From contig NZ_CP074197.1 of NCBI RefSeq assembly GCF_023921805.1, forward strand, positions 1,736,001 to 1,800,000: 64,000 nucleotides of DNA, in the 5' to 3' direction. Positions 10,884-20,043 of the stretch are shown one piece after another. How positions within the stretch are numbered: the stretch's first letter is position 1; every line of letters starts with the position of its first letter. This DNA is from Ruminococcus sp. FMBCY1. Its GTDB lineage: Bacteria > Bacillota > Clostridia > Oscillospirales > Acutalibacteraceae. The position numbers were made by a program, and so were the translations under genes. The notes under the pieces were generated by a model, which did no database searches, was not told the DNA's origin, and saw nothing but the letters and a program-made list of their open reading frames with translations.

Positions 10884-11882
10884 TTATAAGATAAAGCCAA
10901 TCTTTTTCATAACTTTATTCATTGTACGACTGCTGATTTTAAGTGCAATTTCATCCGCTTTACGGTAGCACTCTTCAAGGTAAGCCTTATCCTTGATATA
11001 TGACTCATAACGCTCACGAATAGGACGGAGTTCTTCTACAACTGCCTCGCCGACAGCTGTCTTAAAGTCGCCGTATCCCTTGCCCTCAAAGTCGTGCTCA
11101 ATCTGCTCAAAGCTAAGACCTGTGATTGTGCTGTAAATACCCATAAGGTTGTTGATTCCGTCTTTGCCCTCGCCGTAGTGAACATGAGCCTCACTGTCGG
11201 TAATCGCACGCTTAAATTTGCGCATAATTGCCTCAGGTGAGTCGAGAAGATGTACGCAGCCGTTTACATTTTCGTCCGATTTACTCATCTTCTTGGTCGG
11301 GTCCTGCAAGCTCATTACTCTTGCGCCGTTCTTTGGAATAAATCCTTCAGGGATTTTGAAAACATTGCCGTAAAGACCGTTAAAACGGGTTGCAATATCT
11401 CTTGTAATCTCAATGTGCTGCTGCTGGTCTGCACCTACGGGCACTTTATCTGCCTGATAAAGCAAAATGTCGCCTGCCATAAGTGACGGATATGTAAACA
11501 AGCCTGCATTTATGTTGTCTGCGTGCTTTGCCGACTTGTCCTTAAACTGTGTCATTCTTGAAAGCTCACCGAACTGTGTGTAGCAGTCGAGCACCCATGC
11601 CATTTCTGCGTGTGTGTGCACATGGCTCTGAATGAAGAAAAGGCTCTTTTCTGTATCAATTCCGCAAGCAAGAATTGATGCGTATGCGTCGAGAATATTT
11701 TTTCTCATTTGAGCCGGCTCTTGTCTTACCGTAATGGTGTGTAAATCGGCAAGAGCGTAAATGCAGTTGTACTCGTCCTGCATAGTAACCCAATTGCGGA
11801 TAGCACCAAGATAGTTGCCAAGTGTTATTGTGCCACTCGGCTGAATAGCACTGAATGCGATTTGTTTCTTTTCGTTTTCCAT
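10884..11882 (-). CDS. trpS: Tryptophanyl-tRNA synthetase
   Basis: Class Ic aminoacyl-tRNA synthetase that charges tRNA-Trp. The 332-residue length is normal for the bacterial enzyme. The N-terminal nucleotide-binding signature appears as PSGTITLGNYLGAI (the HIGH-motif region in TrpRS form), the middle holds GDILLYQADKVPVGADQQQH, which contacts tryptophan and the tRNA, and the second signature is KKMSKSDEN near residues 196-204. A ribosome site (AAAGGAG) precedes the ATG. It lies 12 bases after the aminotransferase gene and shares its promoter, so expression is not controlled by a T-box leader of its own; none is seen. Confidence 0.97.
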   Translation of the reverse strand: MENEKKQIAFSAIQPSGTITLGNYLGAIRNWVTMQDEYNCIYALADLHTITVRQEPAQMRKNILDAYASILACGIDTEKSLFFIQSHVHTHAEMAWVLDCYTQFGELSRMTQFKDKSAKHADNINAGLFTYPSLMAGDILLYQADKVPVGADQQQHIEITRDIATRFNGLYGNVFKIPEGFIPKNGARVMSLQDPTKKMSKSDENVNGCVHLLDSPEAIMRKFKRAITDSEAHVHYGEGKDGINNLMGIYSTITGLSFEQIEHDFEGKGYGDFKTAVGEAVVEELRPIRERYESYIKDKAYLEECYRKADEIALKISSRTMNKVMKKIGFIL

Positions 11883-11894
11883 AAATATTCTCCT

Positions 11895-13085
11895 TTATTT
11901 CAGCTTGCTGTTTGCCAGCTCGCCGAGTATCTTAATGCCTTTTTCAAGCTGTTCATCGGTCGGTGTTGAAAAGTTGATTCTGAAACTGTTGCACTTTTCG
12001 TTTTCGTCTGTAAGAAATGCATTGCCCGGTACTACGCATACCTTTTTGAGCACGGCTTCTTTGCAGAATGACGGCATATCAATGCTTTCGGGCAGGTCGC
12101 ACCAAATGAAAAGTCCGCCGTCAATTTTATGATAAGTAATTGCGGGACTTGCGTATTTGTCGAGCAAATCCATACAGAATTGTGCTTTTTTAGTGTATAG
12201 CTTGCGTAATTTTTCAAGATGTGCGTTGAAGTCATATTTTGTAATAAACTCATCGCAAACATACTGCGACCATATATTGGTGTGAACATCACTGCCTTGC
12301 TTGCATACCACGAGCTTTTGGAAAATCTGCTTTGGCGCAATGCAGTAAGCAACACGCATACCCGGTGAAATTACCTTTGAAAACGAACCGCAGTAAATTA
12401 CGATTTCGTCCTCGTCAAAGCTCTTGATGTTTGGGATAAATTCGCCGCTGTATCTTAAATCTCCGTAAGGGTTGTCCTCAAGAATAAGAATGCCGTACTT
12501 TTTTGCAAGCTCATAAACAGCCTTGCGTTTTTCAAGGCTCATTGTAACGCCCGACGGATTCTGAAAATTTGGTATTGTATAAATAAATTTTGCGTTTTTG
12601 TTGTCTTTAAGCGCCTGCTCAAGGGCGGTAATGCTCATTCCGTCAGGCTCAACGGGAACGCCGACAAGTTTTGCGTTGTAACTTCTGAATGTGTTGAGAG
12701 AACCGATAAAAGACGGCGCTTCGCAAATAACCACATCACCCTCGTTTACAAGAGCCTTTGAGCATAAATCCATAACCTGCTGTGCACCTGTGGTGATTAA
12801 AATATCGTCACCCTCTCTGCCGATGTTATGTTCTTTTTTCATATATTCGGTAAGGTGTCGGCGCAGGGGAGTGTAGCCCTCGCTTACGCTGTACTGTAAT
12901 ACGGAAATAGGATTTTCGGCAAGAACTTTTGCGGAAATCTCTGCTATTTCCTTTGCGGGAAAGGCATCGGGGGAAGGGTTGCCCGCAGAAAGCGATACAA
13001 CCTCGGGGTCTGCCGCATATTTAAAAATCTCTCTGATTGCACTTGGCTTAAGGTTAGAAACCCTGTCGGAAAATGTATATTCCAT
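11895..13085 (-). CDS. PLP-dependent aminotransferase (class I/II, 2-aminoadipate/aromatic type)
   Basis: Fold-type I aminotransferase of 396 residues. Visible family features are ITTGAQQVMDLCSKAL, the cofactor-stacking and phosphate region, YTIPNFQNPSG near the substrate-binding Asn/Pro turn, the Asp in ILEDNPYGDLRY that pairs with the pyridine nitrogen, and the Schiff-base lysine in YCGSFSKVISPGMRVAYC. This pattern matches the LysN/ARO8-like group that also resembles the catalytic part of MocR regulators, but the DNA-binding N-terminal domain is absent, so it is a stand-alone enzyme. The exact substrate is not decided by sequence; pairing with trpS hints at aromatic amino acids only weakly. 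It is the first gene of a two-gene operon. Confidence 0.88.
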   Translation of the reverse strand: MEYTFSDRVSNLKPSAIREIFKYAADPEVVSLSAGNPSPDAFPAKEIAEISAKVLAENPISVLQYSVSEGYTPLRRHLTEYMKKEHNIGREGDDILITTGAQQVMDLCSKALVNEGDVVICEAPSFIGSLNTFRSYNAKLVGVPVEPDGMSITALEQALKDNKNAKFIYTIPNFQNPSGVTMSLEKRKAVYELAKKYGILILEDNPYGDLRYSGEFIPNIKSFDEDEIVIYCGSFSKVISPGMRVAYCIAPKQIFQKLVVCKQGSDVHTNIWSQYVCDEFITKYDFNAHLEKLRKLYTKKAQFCMDLLDKYASPAITYHKIDGGLFIWCDLPESIDMPSFCKEAVLKKVCVVPGNAFLTDENEKCNSFRINFSTPTDEQLEKGIKILGELANSKLK

Positions 13086-13141
13086 TTAAAAAATCTCCTT
13101 TTTGCATTTTTAACTGATAAAGTCAAAAAGCAATATATTTT

Positions 13142-13170
13142 ATTGTAACACGATAGGCAAAAATATTCAA
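13142..13170 (-). promoter_or_regulatory. Promoter of the aminotransferase-trpS operon
   Basis: Read on the minus strand, TTGAAT (13165-13170) and TACAAT (13142-13147) are separated by exactly 17 bp, about 60 bases upstream of the aminotransferase start. Confidence 0.7.
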
Positions 13171-13401
13171 GCACCGAGAGGGAAAAGCTACAATTTATGC
13201 CGTAATTTTTTGAAAATTATGCTAAAAATACAAACAAATAATCTGCAATTTCAGTCTGTTGTAAAAATAATTAAAGAAAGTTCCGACATAATTAATGAAA
13301 ATGCGCTTTAATTCCAATATCGAAAAATAAATTATTGCAATTATGTTACTATGTATATGAAATTGATTACTTATATTAAGGTTAATCAGGAGGATAATGG
13401 A
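13171..13401. other. AT-rich gap between divergent genes
   Basis: The rest of the divergent region before the transketolase genes is AT-rich. I see no hairpin, repeat or convincing promoter for the plus-strand operon here; a weak TACTAT at about 13347 has no good -35 partner. Confidence 0.5.
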
Positions 13402-14250
13402 ATGGACAGTTCAGAAATCAAGCAGCTCCAAATCCTTGCAACAAAGGCAAGAATGGGAGCAATTCTCGGCACTTTTTGTGCTAAGTCGGGACATCCGGGC
13501 GGTAGCCTTTCGGCAGCGGATATTTTCACATATCTCTACTTTAAGGAAATGAATGTTGACCCTAAGAATCCTAAGTGGGAGGACAGAGATCGTTTTGTTC
13601 TTTCAAAGGGCCATTGTTGCCCAAGCCTTTATGCGGTTCTTGCACTTAAGGGCTATTTTGAATGGGACGAGCTTTCAAAGCTCCGTCATGTAGGTGCAAT
13701 GTTACAGGGTCACCCTGATATGAAGGGCACACCCGGCATTGATATGAGCACAGGCTCACTCGGACAGGGTATTTCTGCGGCTTGCGGTATGGCGCTTTCC
13801 GCAAAAATCAGCAACAAGAGCTACCGTGTATATTCTGTACTCGGCGACGGCGAGGTTGAAGAAGGTCAGGTATGGGAGGCTGCTATGTTTGCCGCTCACA
13901 ATAAGCTTGACAATCTTGTGATTTTCGTTGACCAGAACGGTTTACAGATTGACGGTACAGTTGACGAAGTTGCAGGTATTGAGCCGCTCGACAAAAAGTT
14001 TGAGAGTTTTGGTTTTGAAGTGTTTAAGATAGACGGTCATGACTTCAATCAGATTGAGGACGCACTTAACAAGGCAAGAGAAGTTAAGGGCAAGCCTGTT
14101 GCTATCCTTGCAAAGACAGTAAAGGGCAAGGGCGTTTCATTTATGGAAAATCAGGTTGGCTGGCACGGCACAGCTCCTAACAAAGAGCAGTACGAGCAGG
14201 CTACAGCCGAGCTTCAGGCTGAAATTGACAGATTGGAGGGCAATTGCTAA
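13402..14250 (+). CDS. Transketolase, N-terminal subunit
   Basis: Thiamine-diphosphate-binding half of a split transketolase, which moves two-carbon units between sugar phosphates in the non-oxidative pentose phosphate pathway. The 282-residue protein starts with the substrate-side region GHPGGSLSAADIFTYLY and contains LSKGHCCPSLYAVLALKGY, GSLGQGISAACGMAL and the ThDP-Mg motif GDGEVEEGQVWEAAM followed by the Asn in VDQNGLQIDG. The ATG at 13402 has AGGAGG eight bases upstream; an earlier in-frame ATG at 13351 lacks a ribosome site and would add 17 residues unlike the family. The stop overlaps the start of the C-terminal subunit gene (TAATG). Confidence 0.95.
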   Translation: MDSSEIKQLQILATKARMGAILGTFCAKSGHPGGSLSAADIFTYLYFKEMNVDPKNPKWEDRDRFVLSKGHCCPSLYAVLALKGYFEWDELSKLRHVGAMLQGHPDMKGTPGIDMSTGSLGQGISAACGMALSAKISNKSYRVYSVLGDGEVEEGQVWEAAMFAAHNKLDNLVIFVDQNGLQIDGTVDEVAGIEPLDKKFESFGFEVFKIDGHDFNQIEDALNKAREVKGKPVAILAKTVKGKGVSFMENQVGWHGTAPNKEQYEQATAELQAEIDRLEGNC

Positions 14251-15197
14251 TGGCTGAATCAAAGAAAATTGCTACTCGTGAGAGCTTTGGTATGGCACTT
14301 TGCGAGCTTGCTAAGACTAACGAGGACATCGTTGTATTTGACGCTGACCTTGCAGCGGCAACAAAGACAAGTATTTTTAAAAAGGAATTTCCCGAAAGAT
14401 TTTTCGACTGCGGTATTGCTGAGGGCAATATGGTAGGCGTTGCGGCAGGTCTTGCGGCAGCAGGCAAAATTCCTGTAGCGGCATCATTTGCAATGTTTGC
14501 AACAGGCAGAGCATTTGAACAGATCAGAAACTCGGTTGCTTATCCGCACCTTAATGTTAAGATTGCAGGCAGCCACGCAGGTATTTCTACAGGTGAAGAC
14601 GGCGCAACTCACCAGTGCCTTGAGGATATCGGTATTATGCGTACAATTCCGGGTATGGTAGTTATCAACCCTGCCGACCACTACGAGATGATGGCTGCAA
14701 CAAAGGCAGCTATCGAGTACGACGGCCCTGTATATATCCGTCTTGGCAGACTTGCTATTGAGAGCTTTAACGACCCTGAAACTTATACATTTGAACTTGG
14801 CAAGGGTATTACACTCCTTGACGGTGACGATGTGGCAGTTATTGCAACAGGTCTTTGTGTAAATGAGGCTCTTAAGGCTTGTAAGCAGCTTAAGGAAGAG
14901 GGCATTAACGCTCGCCTTATTAATATTCACACAATCAAGCCTATCGACAGAGAAATCATCGTTAAGGCTGCAAAAGAAACAGGCAGAATTATTACAATTG
15001 AAGAGCATAATGTAATCGGTGGTCTTGGTGACGCTGTATGTTCTGTAGTAAGTGAGGAATATCCTGTTAAGGTAACAAAGGTTGGCGTAAACGATTGCTT
15101 TGGTTACAGCGGCCCTGCACTTGAGCTTCTCGATAAGTTTGAGCTTACAGCTCCGCATCTTGCAAAGAAAATCAAAGCAGCTGCTCAGGATAAGTAA
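14250..15197 (+). CDS. Transketolase, C-terminal subunit
   Basis: Second half of the split transketolase (315 residues), carrying the pyrimidine-binding and C-terminal domains. Typical blocks are VVFDADLAAATKTSIF, the catalytic Glu in FFDCGIAEGNMVGVAAGLA (it activates the cofactor), ASFAMFATGRAFEQIRN and GSHAGISTGEDGATHQ. The final domain contains ARLINIHTIKPIDREII and TIEEHNVIGGLGDAV. The ATG at 14250 shares its A with the stop codon of the N-terminal gene and follows GGAGGG, so the two subunits are made in a coupled way. Split transketolases of this kind are common in Clostridia and archaea. A terminator follows. Confidence 0.95.
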   Translation: MAESKKIATRESFGMALCELAKTNEDIVVFDADLAAATKTSIFKKEFPERFFDCGIAEGNMVGVAAGLAAAGKIPVAASFAMFATGRAFEQIRNSVAYPHLNVKIAGSHAGISTGEDGATHQCLEDIGIMRTIPGMVVINPADHYEMMAATKAAIEYDGPVYIRLGRLAIESFNDPETYTFELGKGITLLDGDDVAVIATGLCVNEALKACKQLKEEGINARLINIHTIKPIDREIIVKAAKETGRIITIEEHNVIGGLGDAVCSVVSEEYPVKVTKVGVNDCFGYSGPALELLDKFELTAPHLAKKIKAAAQDK

Positions 15198-15222
15198 TTT
15201 AAAATCAAATAGATTTGTATTT

Positions 15223-15254
15223 ACCGCTCGACAAAATTGTCGGGCGGTTTTTTC
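15223..15254 (+). terminator. Terminator of the transketolase operon
   Basis: Stem ACCGC-T-CGACA with TGTCG-G-GCGGT (15223-15233 with 15238-15248 approximately), small AAAT loop, then six T residues. Confidence 0.85.
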
Positions 15255-15282
15255 TTGTGAAATGTTGTGTTAATAGTAAGAA

Positions 15283-15360
15283 GTGTGGTTTAACACACAA
15301 AGTTTAGTTTAATAAATTCAAAATTTAGGTCAACCCTTTTTAAAGGGTTACGGGTTTGGG
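15283..15360 (+). repeat. Solo left end of the dispersed foldback repeat
   Basis: The sequence carries the left terminal segment of the family: GTGTGGTTTAACAC, then AAAATTTAGGTCAA, the hairpin ACCCTTTTTAAAGGGT and CGGGTTTGGG, after which similarity stops. Compared with copy A the first hairpin has changed from AAGCC/GGCTT to AACCC/GGGTT with pairing retained. The remainder of the gap up to the next gene shows nothing clear. Confidence 0.7.
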
Positions 15361-15475
15361 AAAATTTGAAATTATAAAAGCAAAGTACTGCTTATTGGAC
15401 ACCTTAGTTGTTATACTTTAGATAAGGATAGAGAATATAAAACTATTCTTATAATACTATAAAGGAGATATGACT

Positions 15476-16102
15476 ATGGGAAAACTTACTATTGAAGGCA
15501 ATGCAAAGCGAGTATGTCATTGCGATGTGATGAAAATTACTGTTGATTTTAGAACTCGCGAAACTTCAACGACAGAGGCACTCGAAAAGGTGATGAACCA
15601 ATGTGAGGAGTTCCTTTCTGTACTCGATGAGAACGGCGTTGATATTGAGAATATAGTTTTGGGCGATACTTCGGTTGATGCGAGGTATTATGATGAGGGC
15701 GAAAAAAATTTTTATGCTAGCAGAGAAATAAACATTTACTCAGCATTTGATATGAAATTTTTAAATTTTATTATGTCATTTATAAAGAACAAGAATTTTA
15801 ATGCAGATGTAGATTGTGATTATGGCATTTCAAATATAAATGTAATACATAAAGAACTTTTAAAAGAGGCGGTGCTTGATTCAAAGACGAAGGCAGAGGC
15901 AATCGCAGAGTCTGTTGGAGAAAAAATTACAGGAATAGATACCATAAAAGGTCCGAATAGAGATGATGATGAAGAAATTCACATGCTTGCCGAGGGAGTA
16001 CATAAGATTAGTGCAGGTCCATCGTATAAATTATCAGACAAATTAAAGTCACCTGTTAGTACGGAAGAGGAAAAGGTGACGGTTACTTGGATTGTTGAGT
16101 AA
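15476..16102 (+). CDS. SIMPL-domain (DUF541) protein
   Basis: A 208-residue protein of the SIMPL/DUF541 family, whose function is poorly defined; members form ring-like or channel-like oligomers. Signs of the family are the N-terminal VEGNAKRVCHCDVMKITVDF-like strand (here TIEGNAKRV), a helix ALEKVMNQCEEFLSVLDENG, the phrase VDIENIVLGDTSVDARY and, near the C-terminus, the paired segment LLKEAVLDSKTKAEAIAESV. No signal peptide or membrane segment is visible, so it is probably cytoplasmic, unlike many members. The ATG at 15476 is eight bases from AGGAG; the ATG at 15470 is only two bases away and is rejected. It appears to be a single-gene unit. Confidence 0.8.
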   Translation: MGKLTIEGNAKRVCHCDVMKITVDFRTRETSTTEALEKVMNQCEEFLSVLDENGVDIENIVLGDTSVDARYYDEGEKNFYASREINIYSAFDMKFLNFIMSFIKNKNFNADVDCDYGISNINVIHKELLKEAVLDSKTKAEAIAESVGEKITGIDTIKGPNRDDDEEIHMLAEGVHKISAGPSYKLSDKLKSPVSTEEEKVTVTWIVE

Positions 16103-16134
16103 TTTAAAATACAATAAAGATAAAAGAGCAAAAA

Positions 16135-16167
16135 CACAGCCCGATTCGTTTCTTGAATCGGGCTGTG
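16135..16167 (-). terminator. Terminator shared by converging genes, strongest on the minus strand
   Basis: A 13-bp perfect stem CACAGCCCGATTC/GAATCGGGCTGTG with a seven-base loop. The minus strand continues with five T residues; the plus strand has only a weak T tract. It ends the Gld-like exporter operon and may also stop the SIMPL gene. Confidence 0.85.
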
Positions 16168-16187
16168 CAGCGTTTAATTATAACAAA

Positions 16188-17738
16188 TTATATTGCGAAG
16201 TCTGAAACCTCTTTATTATTTGCTACAGTTTTAACCTGTTCTATAAGTTTACTTGGATTTGTCTTGTAAAGGTGTCCTACGCTTATGCCGTTTACCTCTG
16301 CAAGGTATTTGTTTCCGCCTGCATCATAGAATTTAACTGTATCTGTACTGCCGTCTGTATATTTGTACTCGGCTGTAAATACCGCCTTTCCGCTTGGCTT
16401 GTCACTGCTTGTGTCGCTTTTCTTAAGTAATGTAAGGTTCTGGAAGAATGTTGAGAAGTATGATGAGTTAATCTCACTGTCACCGTACATTACAGATGTT
16501 GTGGTTGTAGTTGATTCCTCGCCGTCATCGTTTGTTGTAGCGGTTTCCTTTGTGCCTATGTCAAAGGTATAAGTGTCGGAACCGTTGTTTACCGTAAGTG
16601 TGGAAACAGCCGTCATAAGCGGATGGAGAACATACTCTGACGAAAGTTTTTCGTAACTCATATCTACCCAAGGCAAGTTTGCGGATGCCATTGAATAAAC
16701 AACTTTTCCGCCCTTTTCCATAATGTTTACATTGCCCGAGCCGTCAGGCTGTGATGCAATAAGGTTTATTGTTGTGTCCGGATACACAGCCTCAAGAGTT
16801 ACATACGGATCTGCCAGTCCGAGTTCTTTGAGTTGAGCGTCGGACGGTTTTACCATTTTTACCGACTTGGCATACAAGCCTCTGATTGCACCTGATACCT
16901 TACTGCTTGCATCTTCGCTTGCGTAAGCCTTATTAGGTGAAGTGATAACTGTTGCAGCGGAGTTCTTTCCGTCGTTGTTCGGTTCAAGAACTACGGCTTG
17001 CGGGAAGTTTTTACCCGAAAGTGTAATTTTGCTGAACTGTGAATTGTCTGTATCCGATGCGGCATCATTGATTGCCTTTGAGAACATATCGGTAAGGCTG
17101 TATGAGAACGAGTCTACGGCATCACTTTCTACAAGGTAGATTGTGTCAGATGTACCGAACTTTACATATGTTCCTGCCGATGACGGAGCATTGCCGCCTA
17201 CAATGAATTTAGCCTTTGTGTTGTCTGTATATGTAACAAGGACTGTTGCTTTCGGATTGTCAAAACCGCACTCCGAAGATTTTGCACCGTCAAGGCTGAT
17301 TACTTTGCTGAAATCAAGTGCCGCAGCATCGTTTGCGATTGCATCGGCGTAGCCTGTCTGCAAATCAAAATCTTCAAAGCCTACAAGAGTATAAACGGTT
17401 TTTTCTGTCTTGCCGTTATCATCAACGGGAGTTTCAGACTTTATGTCGAGTGTACCCGATGTGTTTTCAACATTGATTGTTGAAATCTTTGCAGGCACAT
17501 AATCAAGCAAAGTACCGTAGCTGTTATTTTCAATTTCGCCCTTATCGTTTGTTTTGATGGTTGCCTGGTGCATACCGTTTCCATCAACAGATGTTGACAT
17601 ATCAATACCCGGGTCAATGCTGTCCATCGGGTCTGCGTTATCGCCTGATTTCGGCAGGAATATCAGCAACAGCATTACGCCTACGAGCACAACTGCTGCG
17701 GCTGCGATTATAATAAGAAGTTTAACATTCTTTTTCAT
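16188..17738 (-). CDS. DUF4340-domain membrane-anchored protein of the Gld-like exporter operon
   Basis: A 516-residue protein with one N-terminal membrane helix (about residues 6-27, IIIAAAAVVLVGVMLLLIFL) and a large outside domain. The repeated beta-rich sequence, with TLVGFEDFDLQTGYADAIAN and DTIYLVESDAVDSFSY, matches DUF4340, a domain of unknown function that is regularly found beside GldG-type ABC auxiliary proteins. The start is the ATG at 17738, which has AGGAGG seven bases upstream; that ATG overlaps the stop of the preceding gene by one base (TAATG). It is the last gene of the ATPase-permease-GldG-DUF4340 operon. Cargo and function are not known. Confidence 0.8.
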   Translation of the reverse strand: MKKNVKLLIIIAAAAVVLVGVMLLLIFLPKSGDNADPMDSIDPGIDMSTSVDGNGMHQATIKTNDKGEIENNSYGTLLDYVPAKISTINVENTSGTLDIKSETPVDDNGKTEKTVYTLVGFEDFDLQTGYADAIANDAAALDFSKVISLDGAKSSECGFDNPKATVLVTYTDNTKAKFIVGGNAPSSAGTYVKFGTSDTIYLVESDAVDSFSYSLTDMFSKAINDAASDTDNSQFSKITLSGKNFPQAVVLEPNNDGKNSAATVITSPNKAYASEDASSKVSGAIRGLYAKSVKMVKPSDAQLKELGLADPYVTLEAVYPDTTINLIASQPDGSGNVNIMEKGGKVVYSMASANLPWVDMSYEKLSSEYVLHPLMTAVSTLTVNNGSDTYTFDIGTKETATTNDDGEESTTTTTSVMYGDSEINSSYFSTFFQNLTLLKKSDTSSDKPSGKAVFTAEYKYTDGSTDTVKFYDAGGNKYLAEVNGISVGHLYKTNPSKLIEQVKTVANNKEVSDFAI

Positions 17739-19324
17739 TATTTGTTCCTCCTGCGTAACCACATTACAATGCCTGTTACGAGAACTGCAACAGGAACTAC
17801 GATTACAAATATAACGAAGAGAGTGTTCTTTGTTGTTGCATCGGTAATTCCGAGCTCGGCATTCTGCATTGATTTACCCTCAATGGTAATACCCGCATCG
17901 TCCTTATCTGCAAGTGTGTTAATCATATTCATAAAGTAGCCTGAATTGTTAAAGCTGTTGTATGACATAATGTCAGAAGTAAACATTGAATATGAACCGA
18001 AAACAACTACCTTTGAAGATGCATTGTCTGTATTTGACTTAACGCCCTCGGCGGCAACATTAATATTTTCGCCTGTAATGCCGTTTTTGTAATTCCAAGT
18101 GTCATCAGCGTCTGTTGGGTAAATACCTGCTGATGTAGATGTTGTAAGAAGTGCGTGTGAAACGCTTGAATCCGAAAGTGTAACGCTTCTTGCAAAGAGT
18201 GTTACAACAGGGATATTAGGATTTTTAAGTCCTGTTGTGTAGTAGTCGGTGTAGTCAACTGTGAAGATGTACGGTGAGCTGTTGCTTACAAGGCGGTCTG
18301 TGCTTGTTTCATAAACATAGCCCGGATTTACCTGCATACCCCACTCGTTTAAAAGACTGTCAATGTTTGGAGTGTCTACATTGTTTTCTGTAGGGATAAA
18401 GATAAGGTTTCTGCCGTATTTGCCGTCATTGTCAAGCCACTTTGAAATCTTTTCGACTGTGCCTTCGTCAAGGTCAACAGACGGTGCATAAAGGATTGCA
18501 AACTTAGCGTCCTCATCAAGGTCGCCTGTAGCGAGAGAAACATCGTTTACCTGATAAGCGTTGTTCTGTAAAAGAGTTTTGATTGCCGACGAATCCTGCT
18601 CCTGGTTACCTGTAATCATATCAACTACAACTTTGTCTTCTGTAGTAACATTGAGAATAGCTGTAACAACGGCCTGTTCAACAAGTGAAGATGTTACATA
18701 GTAAGTGCCGTACTGTGAATAGTAATCCTTGTCGTATTCAAAGCAGTCGTCAATTGTAAGCACTCTGTACTGGTCGCCGCACTCGATGATCATCATATTT
18801 GAGTTTTTGCTCCAATCTGCGTCTGAATATTTCTGTGAAATAGACGGATTGCTTGAAAGGTCAATGTAATTAAGTTTGATTTTGCCGTTTGATGCGCTCT
18901 CCATTTTTTCAAGGAGTTTGTTTGCCTGAATGTAATACGCACCCGAACCCTCAAACTTTTCTTCTGTTGTAAGAACAGTGATTTTAATGTCTTTGTCAAT
19001 GTGAGAAACATAGTCTATAGTGTCGTTTTCAAGTGCAAATGAAGATTCTTTGGTAAAGTCAAGAACCATATTCGGGAATCTTCCAACGAGAAGCGAAACC
19101 ACTATGTTGAGAACGATAACAAGTGCGATTACAATTGCAACAATTGCCGCCGCAATTGAGCCGTGGCGGGCTTTTCTTGATTTTAAGAAATTCTTAAATC
19201 CGCCCTTTTTCTTGTCTTTCTTAGGCTTTTCGGTTTTTTCGGTCTTAGCCGCTTTATCGTCGTCTGTTTTTGTTTTAACTTCGGCAGTGTTTTCTGCCAC
19301 GGTGTCTTTTTTCAATTCGCTCAT
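17738..19324 (-). CDS. GldG-like ABC transporter auxiliary protein
   Basis: A 528-residue membrane protein. It opens with a highly charged Lys/Glu-rich cytoplasmic stretch of about 55 residues, followed by a membrane helix (about 58-80), a large extracytoplasmic domain, and a C-terminal helix (about 500-522, VIFVIVVPVAVLVTGIVMWL) ending in RRRNK. This layout, with DIKITVLTTEEKF and KISKWLDNDGKYGRNLIFIP, matches the ABC_transp_aux/GldG family. In Bacteroidetes GldG works with GldA and GldF in gliding; in Firmicutes, which do not glide this way, the role is open. AAGGAGG precedes the ATG. It lies 14 bases after the permease gene. Confidence 0.82.
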   Translation of the reverse strand: MSELKKDTVAENTAEVKTKTDDDKAAKTEKTEKPKKDKKKGGFKNFLKSRKARHGSIAAAIVAIVIALVIVLNIVVSLLVGRFPNMVLDFTKESSFALENDTIDYVSHIDKDIKITVLTTEEKFEGSGAYYIQANKLLEKMESASNGKIKLNYIDLSSNPSISQKYSDADWSKNSNMMIIECGDQYRVLTIDDCFEYDKDYYSQYGTYYVTSSLVEQAVVTAILNVTTEDKVVVDMITGNQEQDSSAIKTLLQNNAYQVNDVSLATGDLDEDAKFAILYAPSVDLDEGTVEKISKWLDNDGKYGRNLIFIPTENNVDTPNIDSLLNEWGMQVNPGYVYETSTDRLVSNSSPYIFTVDYTDYYTTGLKNPNIPVVTLFARSVTLSDSSVSHALLTTSTSAGIYPTDADDTWNYKNGITGENINVAAEGVKSNTDNASSKVVVFGSYSMFTSDIMSYNSFNNSGYFMNMINTLADKDDAGITIEGKSMQNAELGITDATTKNTLFVIFVIVVPVAVLVTGIVMWLRRRNK

Positions 19325-19338
19325 TGCTCTTTACCTCC

Positions 19339-20043
19339 TTAGCTCCAGCGTCTTTTTTCAAGTACACGGGCGGTAAAGAACAAGAACAATCCCGTAACAC
19401 TTAAAAAGAATATAATGTCTGTAAGATTAAGCATACCGTATGTAAAGTTTGTGTAGTATGTAAGAAAATCAATTTTTTTAACAATAGTTGCGATCCAGTC
19501 AACGGTGATGTTGCTTGAAAGGTTGCTTAGCATATAAATAAGAAGACCTACGCCCATACCTGCAACTGCGGAAATAATCATACTTTCTGTAAGTACAGAA
19601 ATGAAAATGTCAATTGCAATAAGAGCAGAGCCTAAAAGCAAAAGTCCGAGTACGGTACAAAGCACAACCGCCCAGTCGGGAGAAGTGAAGAATGAAATTA
19701 CAAGTGCATATACAACAAAGATAAGCGAGCATATTGCAAAGAGAATAAGTGCTCCGAGGAACTTGCCCATTACAATTTCAAAAAGGCTTGTAGGCGATGT
19801 AAGGAGCGCCTGGTCTGTACGCTGACGCTTTTCCTCTGAAAAGCTCTTCATTGTGATAATAGGAATTATAAAAAGAATAATAATAAACATATTTCCGAAA
19901 ACATAGGAAAGGCTTGAAGTATCGTTTTCAATACAAATCATACTGAAAAACAAGCCCGAAAACAGGAAATATACCGCCATTACAACATAGGCAACGGCTG
20001 AATTAAAATAAGAAGAAAGCTCTCGCTTTAAAATTGCCACCAT
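19339..20043 (-). CDS. ABC-2 type permease (GldF-like)
   Basis: A 234-residue integral membrane protein with six predicted hydrophobic segments. The N-terminal MVAILKRELSSYFNSAVAYV is typical of ABC-2 permeases of the GldF/NosY type, as is the short cytoplasmic stretch KSFSEEKRQRTDQALLTSPT, which contacts the ATPase. It would form the membrane channel of an exporter with the ATPase encoded just upstream; the two genes overlap by one base (TAATG), so the products are probably made in equal amounts. Substrate unknown. Confidence 0.87.
   Translation of the reverse strand: MVAILKRELSSYFNSAVAYVVMAVYFLFSGLFFSMICIENDTSSLSYVFGNMFIIILFIIPIITMKSFSEEKRQRTDQALLTSPTSLFEIVMGKFLGALILFAICSLIFVVYALVISFFTSPDWAVVLCTVLGLLLLGSALIAIDIFISVLTESMIISAVAGMGVGLLIYMLSNLSSNITVDWIATIVKKIDFLTYYTNFTYGMLNLTDIIFFLSVTGLFLFFTARVLEKRRWS

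Noticed and set aside
14484..15158. Long antisense frame (224 residues) over the transketolase C-terminal gene
   Set aside because: Shadow of a strongly coding region in another frame; no ribosome site and unusual cysteine-rich composition.
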